Below the pieces are notes generated by a model. That model saw only the letters and a program-made list of their open reading frames with translations, was not told where the DNA came from and searched no databases. From the NCBI GenBank assembly GCA_020249435.1, contig JADCFQ010000005.1, forward strand, positions 1-64,000: a DNA stretch of 64,000 nt, read 5' to 3'. Shown in pieces: positions 24,464-33,255 of this stretch. The stretch comes from Roseomonas sp. GTDB lineage: Bacteria > Pseudomonadota > Alphaproteobacteria > Acetobacterales > Acetobacteraceae. Position 1 is the stretch's first letter. Each line of letters begins with the position of its first letter. The position numbers and the translations under genes were made by a program.

Positions 24464-25375
24464 ATGACCCTGATGCACGCAGAGACTTGCCCGCATGACA
24501 GGCAGCTTCGCGCTTTGAATATGCGTAAGGTGCATGCATTGCATTGGGTCGCTTTGGTCTTAGTGCTACTGGCTTTCGCGCCTGTGATGCCTGCCCAAGC
24601 GCAAACCGCACCGCGCACGGAACCGGGGTGGCAATTTTCACTCACGCCGTATGCCTGGGTGCCATCCATTGATGGCACGCTGCGTTATCAGCTGCCGGCG
24701 CAAGCGGGCGCTGGTTCCGCAGATGTCGCCAAGGATAGTTTCAGCGTGCTGGAAGCGCTCAATTTCGCTGCAATGATCGCGGCAGAGGCGCGTTATCAGC
24801 GTTATTCGCTGCTGACAGATTTCATCTACATGGATCTGGGTGGTTCTGGCAGCAAGCTGCGCAGCGTTGATTTTGCGGGAAGTAATGGCGGTGTCGCTGC
24901 CAATCTTGATCGCGGCACCGAATCTTCGCTGAGCGGTAGCCTTTGGACCCTGATGGGCGGCTATACCGTAACCCAGGGTGATTGGGGCCACGCCGATATC
25001 ACCGGTGGCTTTCGCCTGTTTTCCTTGAGTGCTGAGACCAATCTCCGCCTTTCTGGTGACGTGACAGCGCCGGGTGGCACCGCAAGCCTGAACCGCAATG
25101 CGCGGCTGAGCGATAGCGCTACCCTGTTTGATGGCATTGTTGGTCTGCGCGGGCGGTTTGTGATCGGCAATGGGGTTTTCGTACCCTATGCTTTCGATAT
25201 TGGCACGGGCAGTTCATCCTTGACCTGGCAGGCCTCTGCCGCGCTTGGCTATCAAATGAATTGGGGGAGTGTCGCACTTGGTTGGCGCCATCTTTCCTAT
25301 GAGCAAAGCGGCAATAGGCTGGTGCAGGATCTGTCCTTCAGCGGACCATTCCTGGCGCTGAATTTCACCTTCTGA
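24464..25375 (+). CDS. outer-membrane beta-barrel protein
   Basis: Up to 303 residues. The signal peptide is best read from the ATG at 24521 (MRKVHALHWVALVLVLLAF ... AQA), though the ATG at 24464 has a better upstream GAAAGG. The mature part alternates polar and aromatic residues in strands (FSLTPYAWVPSIDGTLRY, MAAEARYQRYSLLTDFIYMD) and ends LSFSGPFLALNFTF with a terminal phenylalanine, as expected for an outer-membrane barrel. It follows the sulfatase by about 85-140 bases and may serve the same substrate. Confidence 0.72.
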   Translation: MTLMHAETCPHDRQLRALNMRKVHALHWVALVLVLLAFAPVMPAQAQTAPRTEPGWQFSLTPYAWVPSIDGTLRYQLPAQAGAGSADVAKDSFSVLEALNFAAMIAAEARYQRYSLLTDFIYMDLGGSGSKLRSVDFAGSNGGVAANLDRGTESSLSGSLWTLMGGYTVTQGDWGHADITGGFRLFSLSAETNLRLSGDVTAPGGTASLNRNARLSDSATLFDGIVGLRGRFVIGNGVFVPYAFDIGTGSSSLTWQASAALGYQMNWGSVALGWRHLSYEQSGNRLVQDLSFSGPFLALNFTF

Positions 25376-25415
25376 TGTAGTGATAGTTTTTGCATTGGCA
25401 GAAATCGCGGGAGAA

Positions 25416-26417
25416 ATGAAGATGAAGGCAACAATACCGCATCTCAGCCGCCGCAGCCTTGGCCTTGTCTTGGCCGCGCTGCCGATGGCGGCCCTTGCGC
25501 AAGGCGCGGACCCTTTGCCTTCCTGGCGCGACGGCCCGCGCAAGCGCGCACTGCTGGATTTTGTTGCTGCCGTCACGCGCGAAGGCAGCGCGGGATTTGT
25601 CCCGCCCGCTGAGCGTATTGCGGTATTCGACAATGACGGCACGCTTTGGGTGGAACAGCCGGCCTATGCGCAGCTTATCTTCATCCTGGATCGCATTCGC
25701 ACCCTGGCGCCGGAAAATCCCGCTTGGCAGCAGGATGCGGTATTCCGCGCAGCCATTGCCGGCGATCTACATGGCGCCATGGCGGGCGGCACTGAGGGGC
25801 TGATGCGCCTGGCCGGTGCCGCCATGGCCGGCAATTCGCCCGAGGCATTTCAGCAGATCGCCGCCGATTGGCTGAAGACTGCAAGGCACCCGAAATGGAA
25901 CCTGCCCTATACCGCGCTGGTCTATCAGCCGATGCTGGAAGTGCTTCGCTTTCTGCGCGCTTCGGGCTTCACGAATTTCATTGTCTCGGGCGGCGGTGTT
26001 GAATTCGTGCGCGCCTTTTCGGAAGAAACCTACGGCATTCCCCCGCAGCATGTTGTGGGATCAAGTTTTGCGCTAAAGGTGACGGAAGATGCCGGGCGAC
26101 TGATGTTGCTGCGCGAACCGCGCGTGGATTTCATTGATGATGGCCCGGGCAAGCCGATTGGCATTGCGCGCCATATCGGCCGGCGCCCGATTGCAGCCTT
26201 TGGCAATTCCGATGGCGATTTTGAAATGCTGCGCTACACCACGGAAGGTGCTGGGCAGCGCTTCGGCATGATCATCCGCCATGATGATGTGGAACGTGAA
26301 TTCGCCTATGATCGGGAAAGCCATATCGGGCGGCTGGCGCGCGCCCTGGATGCGGCACCGGCGCGTGGCTGGCAGGTGGTGTCCATGCGGGAAGATTGGG
26401 CGCGGGTGTTTGCGTAG
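25416..26417 (+). CDS. exported HAD-superfamily phosphatase
   Basis: 333 residues from the ATG at 25416 (GGGAGA upstream). The N-terminus SRRSLGLVLAALPMAALAQG is a Tat-like or Sec signal. HAD motif I is AVFDNDGTLW (nucleophile about D72, acid about D74), motif II is NFIVSGGG, and motif IV is FGNSDGDFEML. A large helical cap separates I and II. The family includes periplasmic acid phosphatases. With the sulfatase and barrel it forms an exported ester-hydrolase set, suggesting release of phosphate or sulfate from organic esters. Confidence 0.85.
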   Translation: MKMKATIPHLSRRSLGLVLAALPMAALAQGADPLPSWRDGPRKRALLDFVAAVTREGSAGFVPPAERIAVFDNDGTLWVEQPAYAQLIFILDRIRTLAPENPAWQQDAVFRAAIAGDLHGAMAGGTEGLMRLAGAAMAGNSPEAFQQIAADWLKTARHPKWNLPYTALVYQPMLEVLRFLRASGFTNFIVSGGGVEFVRAFSEETYGIPPQHVVGSSFALKVTEDAGRLMLLREPRVDFIDDGPGKPIGIARHIGRRPIAAFGNSDGDFEMLRYTTEGAGQRFGMIIRHDDVEREFAYDRESHIGRLARALDAAPARGWQVVSMREDWARVFA

Positions 26418-26590
26418 AAGGTATTGGGCCCGAGAGCAGTCTGGGCATGCGATCGCTCCATCCCAACTGTGCTGAGGCGATATTCAAATCACGGGTAGCC
26501 TGGGCACTGCCCCGCCCCGAGCTTATCTTCGTATCGCCAAATCGGCAGTAGGCCACCGCCCTTTATGCGATCTCTACAAGCCTGCGATGT

Positions 26591-26616
26591 GTAACCTTCC
26601 CACGACCTACGGCGTA
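26591..26616 (+). promoter_or_regulatory. ECF sigma promoter, site 1 (sigma factor gene)
   Basis: GTAACC at 26591-26596, exactly 16 bases, then CGTA at 26613-26616. It lies about 70 bases upstream of the sigma factor start. It resembles the GTAACC-N16-CGAA promoter that I recall for Caulobacter sigma F, and suggests autoregulation. Four further exact-spacing sites occur in the cluster at 36-43 kb. Confidence 0.72.
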
Positions 26617-26687
26617 AAGACCCAGGGCGTTCCTCCATCCATGCTTGACCCATCTGCACAGGCCGCCCCGCAAGGAGTCGTCTTGGA

Positions 26688-27329
26688 ATGCCGAGTACCT
26701 GCCTGCCAGCCTATCCAATGGCATCTGGCCTGATGGATAAGCCGGGCCTCGCCGCCGCCGCGCCGGATGACCGCGATGCGCGCGATCTGCGCTGGTCGTG
26801 CCTGATGGCCGCGGCACAGGCAGGCGATCGGCGCGCCTATGAGGATTTGCTGCGCGAATGCCTGCCGCTGCTCCGCCAGATTTGCCGCGCCAGGCTGCGC
26901 GATGCGACCGAAGCTGAGGATGCGGTGCAGGACACGTTGCTGACCATCCATCGTGCGCGGGCGAGCTATGATGCCTCTCGCCCCTTTCGCCCCTGGCTGG
27001 TCGCCATTACCGAAAGGCGGGCGCTTGACCGCATCCGTGCCCGTGGCCGCCGTTCTGGGCGAGAGGCTGCGCTTGATCTGGCGGCGGAGCTCCCGGCACC
27101 CGAAGGCAGTGCCGATGCTGCTTTGGATGCCAATCGTGCGGCGGCCCAGTTGCGTGAAGCCGTGCAGGATTTGCCGCAATCCCAGCGCACCGCGCTTGGG
27201 CTGACCAAGCTGCAGGACCTCACGATCCAGGAAGCGAGTGCGCGTTCCGGCATGAGTATTGGCGCGATCAAGGTCGCGACACATCGCGCCGTGCAAACCC
27301 TGCGCCGCAGACTGACGGGGAAGGAGTAG
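26688..27329 (+). CDS. ECF-type RNA polymerase sigma factor (SigF-like)
   Basis: 213 residues. Region 2 is shown by ACRARL-type helix RQICRARLRDATEAEDAVQD and RPWLVAITERRALDRIR; region 4 by LREAVQDLPQSQRTALGLTK and IQEASARSGMSIGAIKVATH. There is no regulatory C-terminal extension. The chosen ATG at 26688 has AAGGAG ten bases upstream; MDKPG at 26733 is possible. It is followed after 6 bases by a NrsF-type anti-sigma factor, the arrangement of Caulobacter sigma F. It probably drives the GTAACC-N16-CG(A/T)A promoters in this window. Confidence 0.9.
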   Translation: MPSTCLPAYPMASGLMDKPGLAAAAPDDRDARDLRWSCLMAAAQAGDRRAYEDLLRECLPLLRQICRARLRDATEAEDAVQDTLLTIHRARASYDASRPFRPWLVAITERRALDRIRARGRRSGREAALDLAAELPAPEGSADAALDANRAAAQLREAVQDLPQSQRTALGLTKLQDLTIQEASARSGMSIGAIKVATHRAVQTLRRRLTGKE

Positions 27330-27335
27330 CGGGTC

Positions 27336-27989
27336 ATGCAAAGCGAAGACCTGATCCACCGTTTGGCCGATGATCTCCGCCCGGTTCGCCCGGCGCGGCC
27401 CCCTGGCACGGCAACAGCGCTTTGGCTTGGGCTGGCCGCTGCCGTCATTATTGGCGCGGTGCTGTTCTTGGGCCTGCGGCATGATCTGGCGGAACGCCTC
27501 GCCAGCGGGTTCGATGCCCCGCAACTGGTCACGGCACTTGCCACCGGTGTGCTGGCCGCCTTCGCCGCCTTTCAATTGGCCTTGCCGGATCGCAGCCGGC
27601 TTTGGGCCCTTCTGCCGCTGCCCGCTGCCTTGGGCTGGCTTGCCACCATGGGCTGGGGCTGCTTGCGGGATTTTGTGAAAATCGGGCCGGAGGCCTTGCA
27701 AATCGGGGTGAGCCTGCCTTGTTTCAGCTTCATCCTGGGCCTTGGCATACCGCTCACCATGGTCATGCTTTGGCTGTCCCGCCATGGGGCCTGGTTCAGC
27801 CCCGGTCCCGTTGCTGCCTTGGGCGGCCTATCCGCCGCCGCGATGGCGAGCGTTGGCCTCAGCCTCATTCATCATTTGGATGCGGTGCTGATGGTGCTGA
27901 TTTGGCATGGCCTATCGGTTCTGGTGGTGACCGCGATTGCGGCCAAGTTCGGCCCCGGGGTAATGCGGCTTGCGCGCTCAGGGGAATGA
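27336..27989 (+). CDS. nrsF: NrsF/DUF1109-type membrane anti-sigma factor
   Basis: 217 residues with about six hydrophobic segments (for example ALWLGLAAAVIIGAVLFLGL and LVTALATGVLAAFAAFQLAL) and a short N-terminal cytoplasmic tail (QSEDLIHRLADDLRPVRP) of the kind that binds the sigma factor. Two cysteines lie in membrane-proximal positions (WGCLRDF; LPCFSF), as in NrsF, where they are implicated in sensing metal stress. The signal sensed here is inferred, not shown. It is six bases downstream of the sigma gene. Confidence 0.85.
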   Translation: MQSEDLIHRLADDLRPVRPARPPGTATALWLGLAAAVIIGAVLFLGLRHDLAERLASGFDAPQLVTALATGVLAAFAAFQLALPDRSRLWALLPLPAALGWLATMGWGCLRDFVKIGPEALQIGVSLPCFSFILGLGIPLTMVMLWLSRHGAWFSPGPVAALGGLSAAAMASVGLSLIHHLDAVLMVLIWHGLSVLVVTAIAAKFGPGVMRLARSGE

Positions 27990-28050
27990 AACCAAATCGG
28001 TTTCGACCGGTCGCTGTGTGTTTCGTGTGAAGGACAGAAAGTTTTAGAGC

Positions 28051-28842
28051 ATGCTCGCCTTTGAAACCATGATCAGGTTATCCGCCTCCATCGGCGTGCT
28101 CAGCATCATGCTGATCCTGCAGCATGCGTTTCCGCGTCGGGCGCAGCGGCTTGCCTGGCGGCGTTGGCCGAGTAATTTCGGGCTGGTGGTGATTTCCTCC
28201 CTGCTCGTGCGGCTGCTCATTCCAACCGCGGCGATTGGTGTAGCACTTTATGCCGAAGCCCAGGGCCTTGGGCTGCTGCGCTGGCTTGGCGTGAATGAGA
28301 TTATCGGTGGCATCCTGGCGGTGCTGCTGCTGGATATGCTGATCTATTTTCAGCATCGTGTCTTTCACGCCCTGCCCATTCTGTGGCGGCTGCATCGCGT
28401 GCATCATGCGGATACGGAATTGGATGCTTCTTCGGGCTTGCGCTTTCACCCGATTGAGATCCTGCTTTCCATGGGCATCAAAATGGCGGCGGTGGTCGCG
28501 CTGGGTGCTCCTGCCGAAGCGGTGCTGGTGTTTGAAGTGCTGTTGAACGCGACCGCCATGTTCAATCATTCCAATGTTGCGCTGCCGCTATGGCTTGATC
28601 GCGTCTTGCGCTGGGTTCTGGTGACGCCGGATATGCACCGCGTGCATCATTCGGTGGTGCGCGCTGAAACCGACAGCAATTTCGGCTTCTGCCTTTCCGT
28701 TTGGGATCGGATTTTTGGCACGCATATCCCGGACCCCGCCGCCGGGCAGCTTGGCATGGTGATCGGCGTTGAGGAGTTCCGCGCTGATGAGGAACAGCGG
28801 CTGGATCGGCTGCTGACGCAGCCTTTCAGGCGCGGGGTTTGA
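28051..28842 (+). CDS. sterol desaturase/fatty acid hydroxylase family di-iron protein
   Basis: 263 residues with several membrane helices. The histidine clusters that bind the di-iron centre are present: HRVFHALPILWRLHRVHHAD (HxxxH and HxxHH) and TPDMHRVHHSV. An additional histidine lies in FNHSN. The family oxidises lipid alkyl chains or sterol-like compounds in the inner membrane. It begins about 60 bases after the anti-sigma gene on the same strand and may be co-transcribed with it. Confidence 0.88.
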   Translation: MLAFETMIRLSASIGVLSIMLILQHAFPRRAQRLAWRRWPSNFGLVVISSLLVRLLIPTAAIGVALYAEAQGLGLLRWLGVNEIIGGILAVLLLDMLIYFQHRVFHALPILWRLHRVHHADTELDASSGLRFHPIEILLSMGIKMAAVVALGAPAEAVLVFEVLLNATAMFNHSNVALPLWLDRVLRWVLVTPDMHRVHHSVVRAETDSNFGFCLSVWDRIFGTHIPDPAAGQLGMVIGVEEFRADEEQRLDRLLTQPFRRGV

Positions 28843-29138
28843 TTGGGTGTAGCGCGCCTGCTGGGCTGCTCGTTGCTGCCCTTCCCCAACAACAACTTCA
28901 CTACGCCGTTTCAGTCTTCCGGACTTGTTGCGAATTACAACGAGGTTATGTTTTTAATGGTGAGGGCTAGGTTTCCAGAATAAAGAGACCGCACCATGAA
29001 TTTACGGTGACCGCCGCCACAGTCGCAGCCAAATACCCACGAACAAAAAGTTTCCTCAATTTTCTTCGAGAAGAGGAGTTTCGGCATTCCAAGTTGATCT
29101 TACTGCGGCAAGGATGCACGAAGGAAGATATAGATATG
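28843..29138. other. AT-richer left flank of the ASCH/PIN/kinase island
   Basis: Base composition changes here from the GC-rich chromosome to visibly AT-richer DNA. A short open frame on the plus strand (29007-29243) overlaps the kinase gene on the opposite strand, lacks a clear ribosome site and is not called. I see no integrase, terminal repeat or tRNA at this edge. Confidence 0.4.
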
Positions 29139-29678
29139 CTATCGCGAAATAAGGAGCTGAGCCAACCGATCAGTGTCGTTATGCGTAACAATATAAAAAG
29201 GGGCACACAGCAGGGCGGCGATAGCTTGGGCGTGAGCACGTGAAAGCGCTTGGTGCCGTTCAAGAATGTGAAATGGATAAGCTGGACGATGGCGCAATGT
29301 GTCTCCTTCGCGGTTCGCGGCAATCCGCTTGGGCTCGGCTTCCAAATGTACCATGACTGAAACCCCTAGCGCCTTGAAAACTTCACTTGAGATTGTTGTT
29401 AGTTCTTCCCCATTATCAATAACGACATGACCATCCATAACGATCAGGTCAGCATTTGAATCACGTGTGAGTGCGAAGCCCTTGATCAAAAGGCGCTGAT
29501 TTTCATCAAGGTCAGCATAGCGGATTGAGTCTCTAGAATCCGAAGCAGCCCCTCGCGCGGTAGCAATAAGGGTACCGCCTGTGATGTGTTGGAAGTCGAT
29601 TTTCTTTGCGAGCTGGCGCAAGAAGGAGGTCTTTCCAACACCGGAGATACCGGTGAAAGCAACAATGAGCTGGTTCAT
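29139..29678 (-). CDS. P-loop nucleotide-kinase-like protein of the ASCH/PIN cassette
   Basis: 179 residues. Walker A is GISGVGKTS (about 10-18). A Walker-B-like strand LIVMDGHVVID follows, and a lid-like arginine segment (EAEPKRIAANREGD) lies near the end, as in adenylate/cytidylate kinase-type P-loop kinases. The substrate is not known. The start overlaps the stop of the PIN-GNAT gene by 4 bases, so it is the last gene of a coupled three-gene cassette. Codon use is less GC-rich than the surrounding chromosome. Confidence 0.75.
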   Translation of the reverse strand: MNQLIVAFTGISGVGKTSFLRQLAKKIDFQHITGGTLIATARGAASDSRDSIRYADLDENQRLLIKGFALTRDSNADLIVMDGHVVIDNGEELTTISSEVFKALGVSVMVHLEAEPKRIAANREGDTLRHRPAYPFHILERHQALSRAHAQAIAALLCAPFYIVTHNDTDRLAQLLISR

Positions 29679-31213
29679 ACCTCAAACGCCAGATTTGCTC
29701 GCTTAACCAGTACAGCCGTCATTGCCTGGCTAAGGCTGTAGATTGACTGCTGGGGGTGGCCCCTGATCACACCCATAGTTCGAAGCTCGTCAAGCGACAC
29801 CGCAGGCTCGATGTATGACACCAGCAGGTAGTTGATAACCTTGACCGGTCGCTCTTGCGATGCATTCCAGTTCTCCAACTGCTCCTCACTATAAACGGAT
29901 CGTCCACCGGTCAGTTGCATTAGTTCTTTGGTTGATCGCGCGAGTGTCACGCTTTCTAGGACGCCAAGGGCGGTAATGGCTTGCGATGGGGGATTCTGGG
30001 ATGCGCTCTTATAGAAAAACAGAAGAGATCCAGCGGGACCGAGCCTCGATTTGGCACGACATAGGTATACCTTTCGGATTGTGTTGCCGGGCCTTGTGAT
30101 CGTCTCGGCGCGAGATGCATCACTAAAAAGGTCAGGCTGAACTGGGTGATAAAGGTCTGGGTAGAGCGTATCGTGATATGCCTCTTGGATCGGAATGCCG
30201 AAGCCAGCTGTATTGTCGCGAAGAACGAAGCGTGGATAGTGCTCTCGAGCAAGATCGAAGTCGCTTCTGCCATTTTGCGGAGACAGGGCCGCAGTGGAGA
30301 AGTGTCGTTCATAAATGTACTCGCCGTTGGCGTTGTGACCGGCAATCCCAAATCCGTAGAACTCCAAAAGCTGCATCAGAGCGACTTGGTCTTCATAGGT
30401 CGTAAGGTATGCAAGATCATACTTGTTGACCTGTGCGTACCAGAGAACTTGTTTCAGAAGCAGTTCACCGAGCTTTACCCCCCGGCTTTCCGGTGCAACC
30501 TTGAAAGTACAGATCTTGAGAATTTTAGCCGCTTTTGTGATCGCATCTGTATCCAAGGGCTCTTCGTCTTTACGAACGATCAATCCTACCAAACGGTCGC
30601 CATCATAAACCACCCAGCACGAGCGATGCTGCTTCACGCATTTTTCTCGCCACCAGGCATCGAACTCCGGATAACCTTCTCGAAGGCTATCAAAAAATGC
30701 GTCCCTGCTGTCAATCTCATGTGCCTCCACTTCCCCAACGTGGCGGATCGGCACTTGCCTCGGCTCGTAGGTCTGGACGAGTAATTCCGTAGCGTCACTG
30801 ATGAACAGGACACGTCGGGCAAGGTCGGGAGAATGCTTCTGGGCACGCTGATGGAGGCCTTTGTCTTGAGTTACAAGAAAGTCTGCGGCACCATACTGAA
30901 GTGAGTGAAGAAGCATAGCGTCGACAACATCGTTAGGTTTATTCAGTGGCCCGAATGCAACTTCGAGATCGGACTGGCTCAACCCGCGCTGCTTCCTCAG
31001 CAGTCGATACTTTTCTATCTTGCTCAGCGAGATCTGGCGGCGCTTTGAGTCTGTATCACGGGCGATGTCATCCTTCGCCGCCTCATGAACGTAAACATCT
31101 ACCTTATGAATTGCCGCGAGCGCGAGAAATCTAGCATAAGCCGCTTCGACTGTGTGATTATCTTCGAGCCCGATCAGGATGTTCGTATCAATGAGATACC
31201 CTTGATGGCTCAT
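29675..31213 (-). CDS. fusion of PIN nuclease-like, GNAT acetyltransferase and PUA/EVE-like domains
   Basis: 512 residues. Residues 1-145 look like a PIN domain: GYLIDTNILI with Asp9, a central NDVVDAMLLHSL acidic pair, and FLVTQDKGL. Residues about 165-305 look like a GNAT fold, with CTFKVAPESRGVKLGELLLK giving the acetyl-CoA loop and LLEFYGFGI near its end. The last ~130 residues, from RKVYLCRAKSRLGPAGSLLF through ITALGVLESV, look like a PUA-superfamily (EVE or ASCH-like) module that would bind nucleic acid or modified bases. Such a triple architecture suggests an RNA- or nucleotide-directed effector. It overlaps the upstream gene by 26 bases. Confidence 0.72.
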   Translation of the reverse strand: MSHQGYLIDTNILIGLEDNHTVEAAYARFLALAAIHKVDVYVHEAAKDDIARDTDSKRRQISLSKIEKYRLLRKQRGLSQSDLEVAFGPLNKPNDVVDAMLLHSLQYGAADFLVTQDKGLHQRAQKHSPDLARRVLFISDATELLVQTYEPRQVPIRHVGEVEAHEIDSRDAFFDSLREGYPEFDAWWREKCVKQHRSCWVVYDGDRLVGLIVRKDEEPLDTDAITKAAKILKICTFKVAPESRGVKLGELLLKQVLWYAQVNKYDLAYLTTYEDQVALMQLLEFYGFGIAGHNANGEYIYERHFSTAALSPQNGRSDFDLAREHYPRFVLRDNTAGFGIPIQEAYHDTLYPDLYHPVQPDLFSDASRAETITRPGNTIRKVYLCRAKSRLGPAGSLLFFYKSASQNPPSQAITALGVLESVTLARSTKELMQLTGGRSVYSEEQLENWNASQERPVKVINYLLVSYIEPAVSLDELRTMGVIRGHPQQSIYSLSQAMTAVLVKRANLAFEV

Positions 31214-31982
31214 CTCGAAGTGCCTTTCTCAGGTTATGCTTGGCATAGAGAAAAGATTGAGGTGGTTCAAAGCCGAATTTCTCTCGAAGCTCATGAAGTG
31301 GTAGCGGGCGCGTGAAAGATTTTACTTCATCAAAGACGAGCGCGTAGCCATAATCCAATCCTTCGAAATACTTATCGAATAACGGCCGCTCAATAAATGC
31401 TGAGTTTTCAAACTCAGTCCAGATTTGTTCGACAGGAAGCTTGAGGACATCACGGATCGAAGCGGTACCAACTATCGCTTTCACTGGCGCGCTTGAATAA
31501 ATGTAGGCCAAGACCCCATGCGGAGTTGTAAACGGAAAGCGGCGGCGCAATTCCACCGTCTTCTGGCCGGCAAGAATCTTTTCAGAGTAGGCCGGCTTGA
31601 TAGACAACACCACGTCGCGTTGGGGCTTAAACGGCTCTTCAGCGAGAATTGGGAGCACGAGTTGGTCATCGTGCCCATGCTCGATATCGAAGGGCGCGCT
31701 CTGCAACCGCGCCGCAATCGGGGTATCAACTGGAAAATGCGCGTTCAGCCGCAGCGAAGCGCCAAGAGCCTTAACATAGCGTTCCACAGTACTGAGGAAA
31801 ATCTCGCCGCCGTTCTCGATTTTGGAAATCGCGGCTTGCTGGACGTCCATGCGAGCGGCAACATGCTCTTGCGTTAGGCCCGCCAGAATCCGCAGCCTCC
31901 TGAGTTCGGCACCGACGCGTGCCGTACCTGTCCCGCTCTCGACGGCCTCTGCTTCGATAACTTGCTCGGTAACCTTGCCCAT
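31188..31982 (-). CDS. XRE helix-turn-helix plus ASCH domain protein
   Basis: 264 residues from the ATG at 31982, with an excellent GAGGAAA site five bases upstream. Residues about 20-80 are an XRE-type HTH (LRILAGLTQEHVAARMDVQQ followed by AAISKIENG). Residues about 125-235 are an ASCH domain: VLSIKPAYSEKILAGQKTVE, continuing LRRRFP, contains the diagnostic GxKxxExR. ASCH modules resemble PUA domains and are thought to bind RNA or act on modified nucleosides. First gene of the cassette; the HTH suggests it also autoregulates, as antitoxins often do. Confidence 0.85.
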   Translation of the reverse strand: MGKVTEQVIEAEAVESGTGTARVGAELRRLRILAGLTQEHVAARMDVQQAAISKIENGGEIFLSTVERYVKALGASLRLNAHFPVDTPIAARLQSAPFDIEHGHDDQLVLPILAEEPFKPQRDVVLSIKPAYSEKILAGQKTVELRRRFPFTTPHGVLAYIYSSAPVKAIVGTASIRDVLKLPVEQIWTEFENSAFIERPLFDKYFEGLDYGYALVFDEVKSFTRPLPLHELREKFGFEPPQSFLYAKHNLRKALRDEPSRVSH

Positions 31983-32409
31983 GTGTTTCCTCTCGACCTT
32001 CGATTCTTCTAAGCTAGGGCAGCATTCCATGCAAGGAATATTCTGCTGTCATATTTGTGGGCAGCCAGACACGAGGTAGAGAAACCCGAGTTAGACTGTC
32101 GGAGAGTAAATAAGTGATGGAATGAGTACCGCGACGAAGAAGAAAGCAATGAGACTCGCGTATTTTCCGGTGAAAAAGAATCTCAGCAAGCTGAACTTTA
32201 GCTGTTTTTTCGCAGTTGGCCGCCAGATGTTGGCTTCTCTCCGGGCGAGATACCGCAAACACCAAGGCGCTACCGTAGCTGTGAGATGCCTGCGTATCGC
32301 TAATTTGGGGCTTCAACTAATGTTAAGAAATTCGTGTCAGTCCCATATCGTTATTCTTGTGTAGGGCCATTTTAGGGTCAGAAAGAATGAACACGAATCG
32401 CACCAATAA
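31983..32409. other. AT-richer upstream region of the ASCH cassette
   Basis: Should hold the cassette promoter; I could not fix one with confidence. A plus-strand frame at 32122-32364 (80 residues, basic) and a minus-strand frame at 32014-32316 are both open, but neither has family resemblance or a good ribosome site. The base composition returns to GC-rich at about 32400, which marks the right edge of the island. Confidence 0.4.
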
Positions 32410-33255
32410 CTACCACACCAATCCCGCCGGCATCAGCTTCTCCCCACGCCGCGCCCGTTCCGCCGGGGGCAAGACATCGCAGGAAGGCCAGATGCCGCTG
32501 CCAAGCGCCGCCACATAACCCTCTGGCAGGCCCGCCGCACGCATGGCCGCTGCCGCCGCAGCATGGTCATACTCCAAGGGCAGGATTTCAACGCCAAGGC
32601 CCGCTTCGCCCGGCGTCAGCACGGCGAACCAAATGCGCGGCGTGCCATCATCGGCGGGCATGCCAATCGCCCCCGCATTGATCCAAACCCCCTGCCCCAC
32701 CTGGCGCGCAAAGGGAATGCCGCAATGCCCCGCAATTACGCCATCGCATCCGGTGGCGGCGATTTCCGTCGCCAATTCTGCGGGCGTTGTGGAGGCGAAA
32801 ATGAAGCGGCTGATATCGCTTGCCCCGCCATGCAGCACGGCAAGCCGCCGCCCATCCGGCAGCCTGACCATCAGCCGATGCGGCAAGCCCGCCATCCAGG
32901 CGCGATGCGCCGCCGTCACCTGCCGATCGGCATGCGCATACCAGGCGCGGGAGAGCAAATCGCACGCCGTCCCCTCCTCAAACCCGCAGCCGCAATCAAG
33001 CGCGCCGGCTGCCAGATTTTCCTCGCAATTGCCGGCAATTACCCAAATGCCGCTCGCCGTGATCAAGTCACAACAGGCGGCCGCATCGGCGCCATAGGCA
33101 ACAACATCGCCGGTGCAGATCACACGCTCTGCCGAAATGCCGCGCCGCACCGCTTCGTCCAAAATGGCGCGCGTTGCCTGCAGGTTTGAATAGGGGCCGC
33201 CAAAGACCAGCAGCGGACCATCCGCGACCAGTTCCGTCAAAGCTGTCTGAGACAT
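32410..33255 (-). CDS. metallophosphoesterase family protein
   Basis: 281 residues from the ATG at 33255 (GGAGGA upstream). Calcineurin-like motifs are seen: VFGGPYSNLQAT in place of GDxHxN, the central GDVVAYGADAAACC, AGNCEEN (GNH/E motif), LHGGAS and a C-terminal GHCGIPF. The first motif is unusual because FGGPYSN replaces the common SDIHGN. Last gene of the radical SAM/phn operon; its start overlaps the end of the ATPase gene by 19 bases. It may remove phosphate from the imported or modified compound. Confidence 0.85.
   Translation of the reverse strand: MSQTALTELVADGPLLVFGGPYSNLQATRAILDEAVRRGISAERVICTGDVVAYGADAAACCDLITASGIWVIAGNCEENLAAGALDCGCGFEEGTACDLLSRAWYAHADRQVTAAHRAWMAGLPHRLMVRLPDGRRLAVLHGGASDISRFIFASTTPAELATEIAATGCDGVIAGHCGIPFARQVGQGVWINAGAIGMPADDGTPRIWFAVLTPGEAGLGVEILPLEYDHAAAAAAMRAAGLPEGYVAALGSGIWPSCDVLPPAERARRGEKLMPAGLVW

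Noticed and set aside
26607-27785. Minus-strand open frame of 392 codons
   Set aside because: Antisense to the ECF sigma factor and NrsF genes; no coding features of its own.
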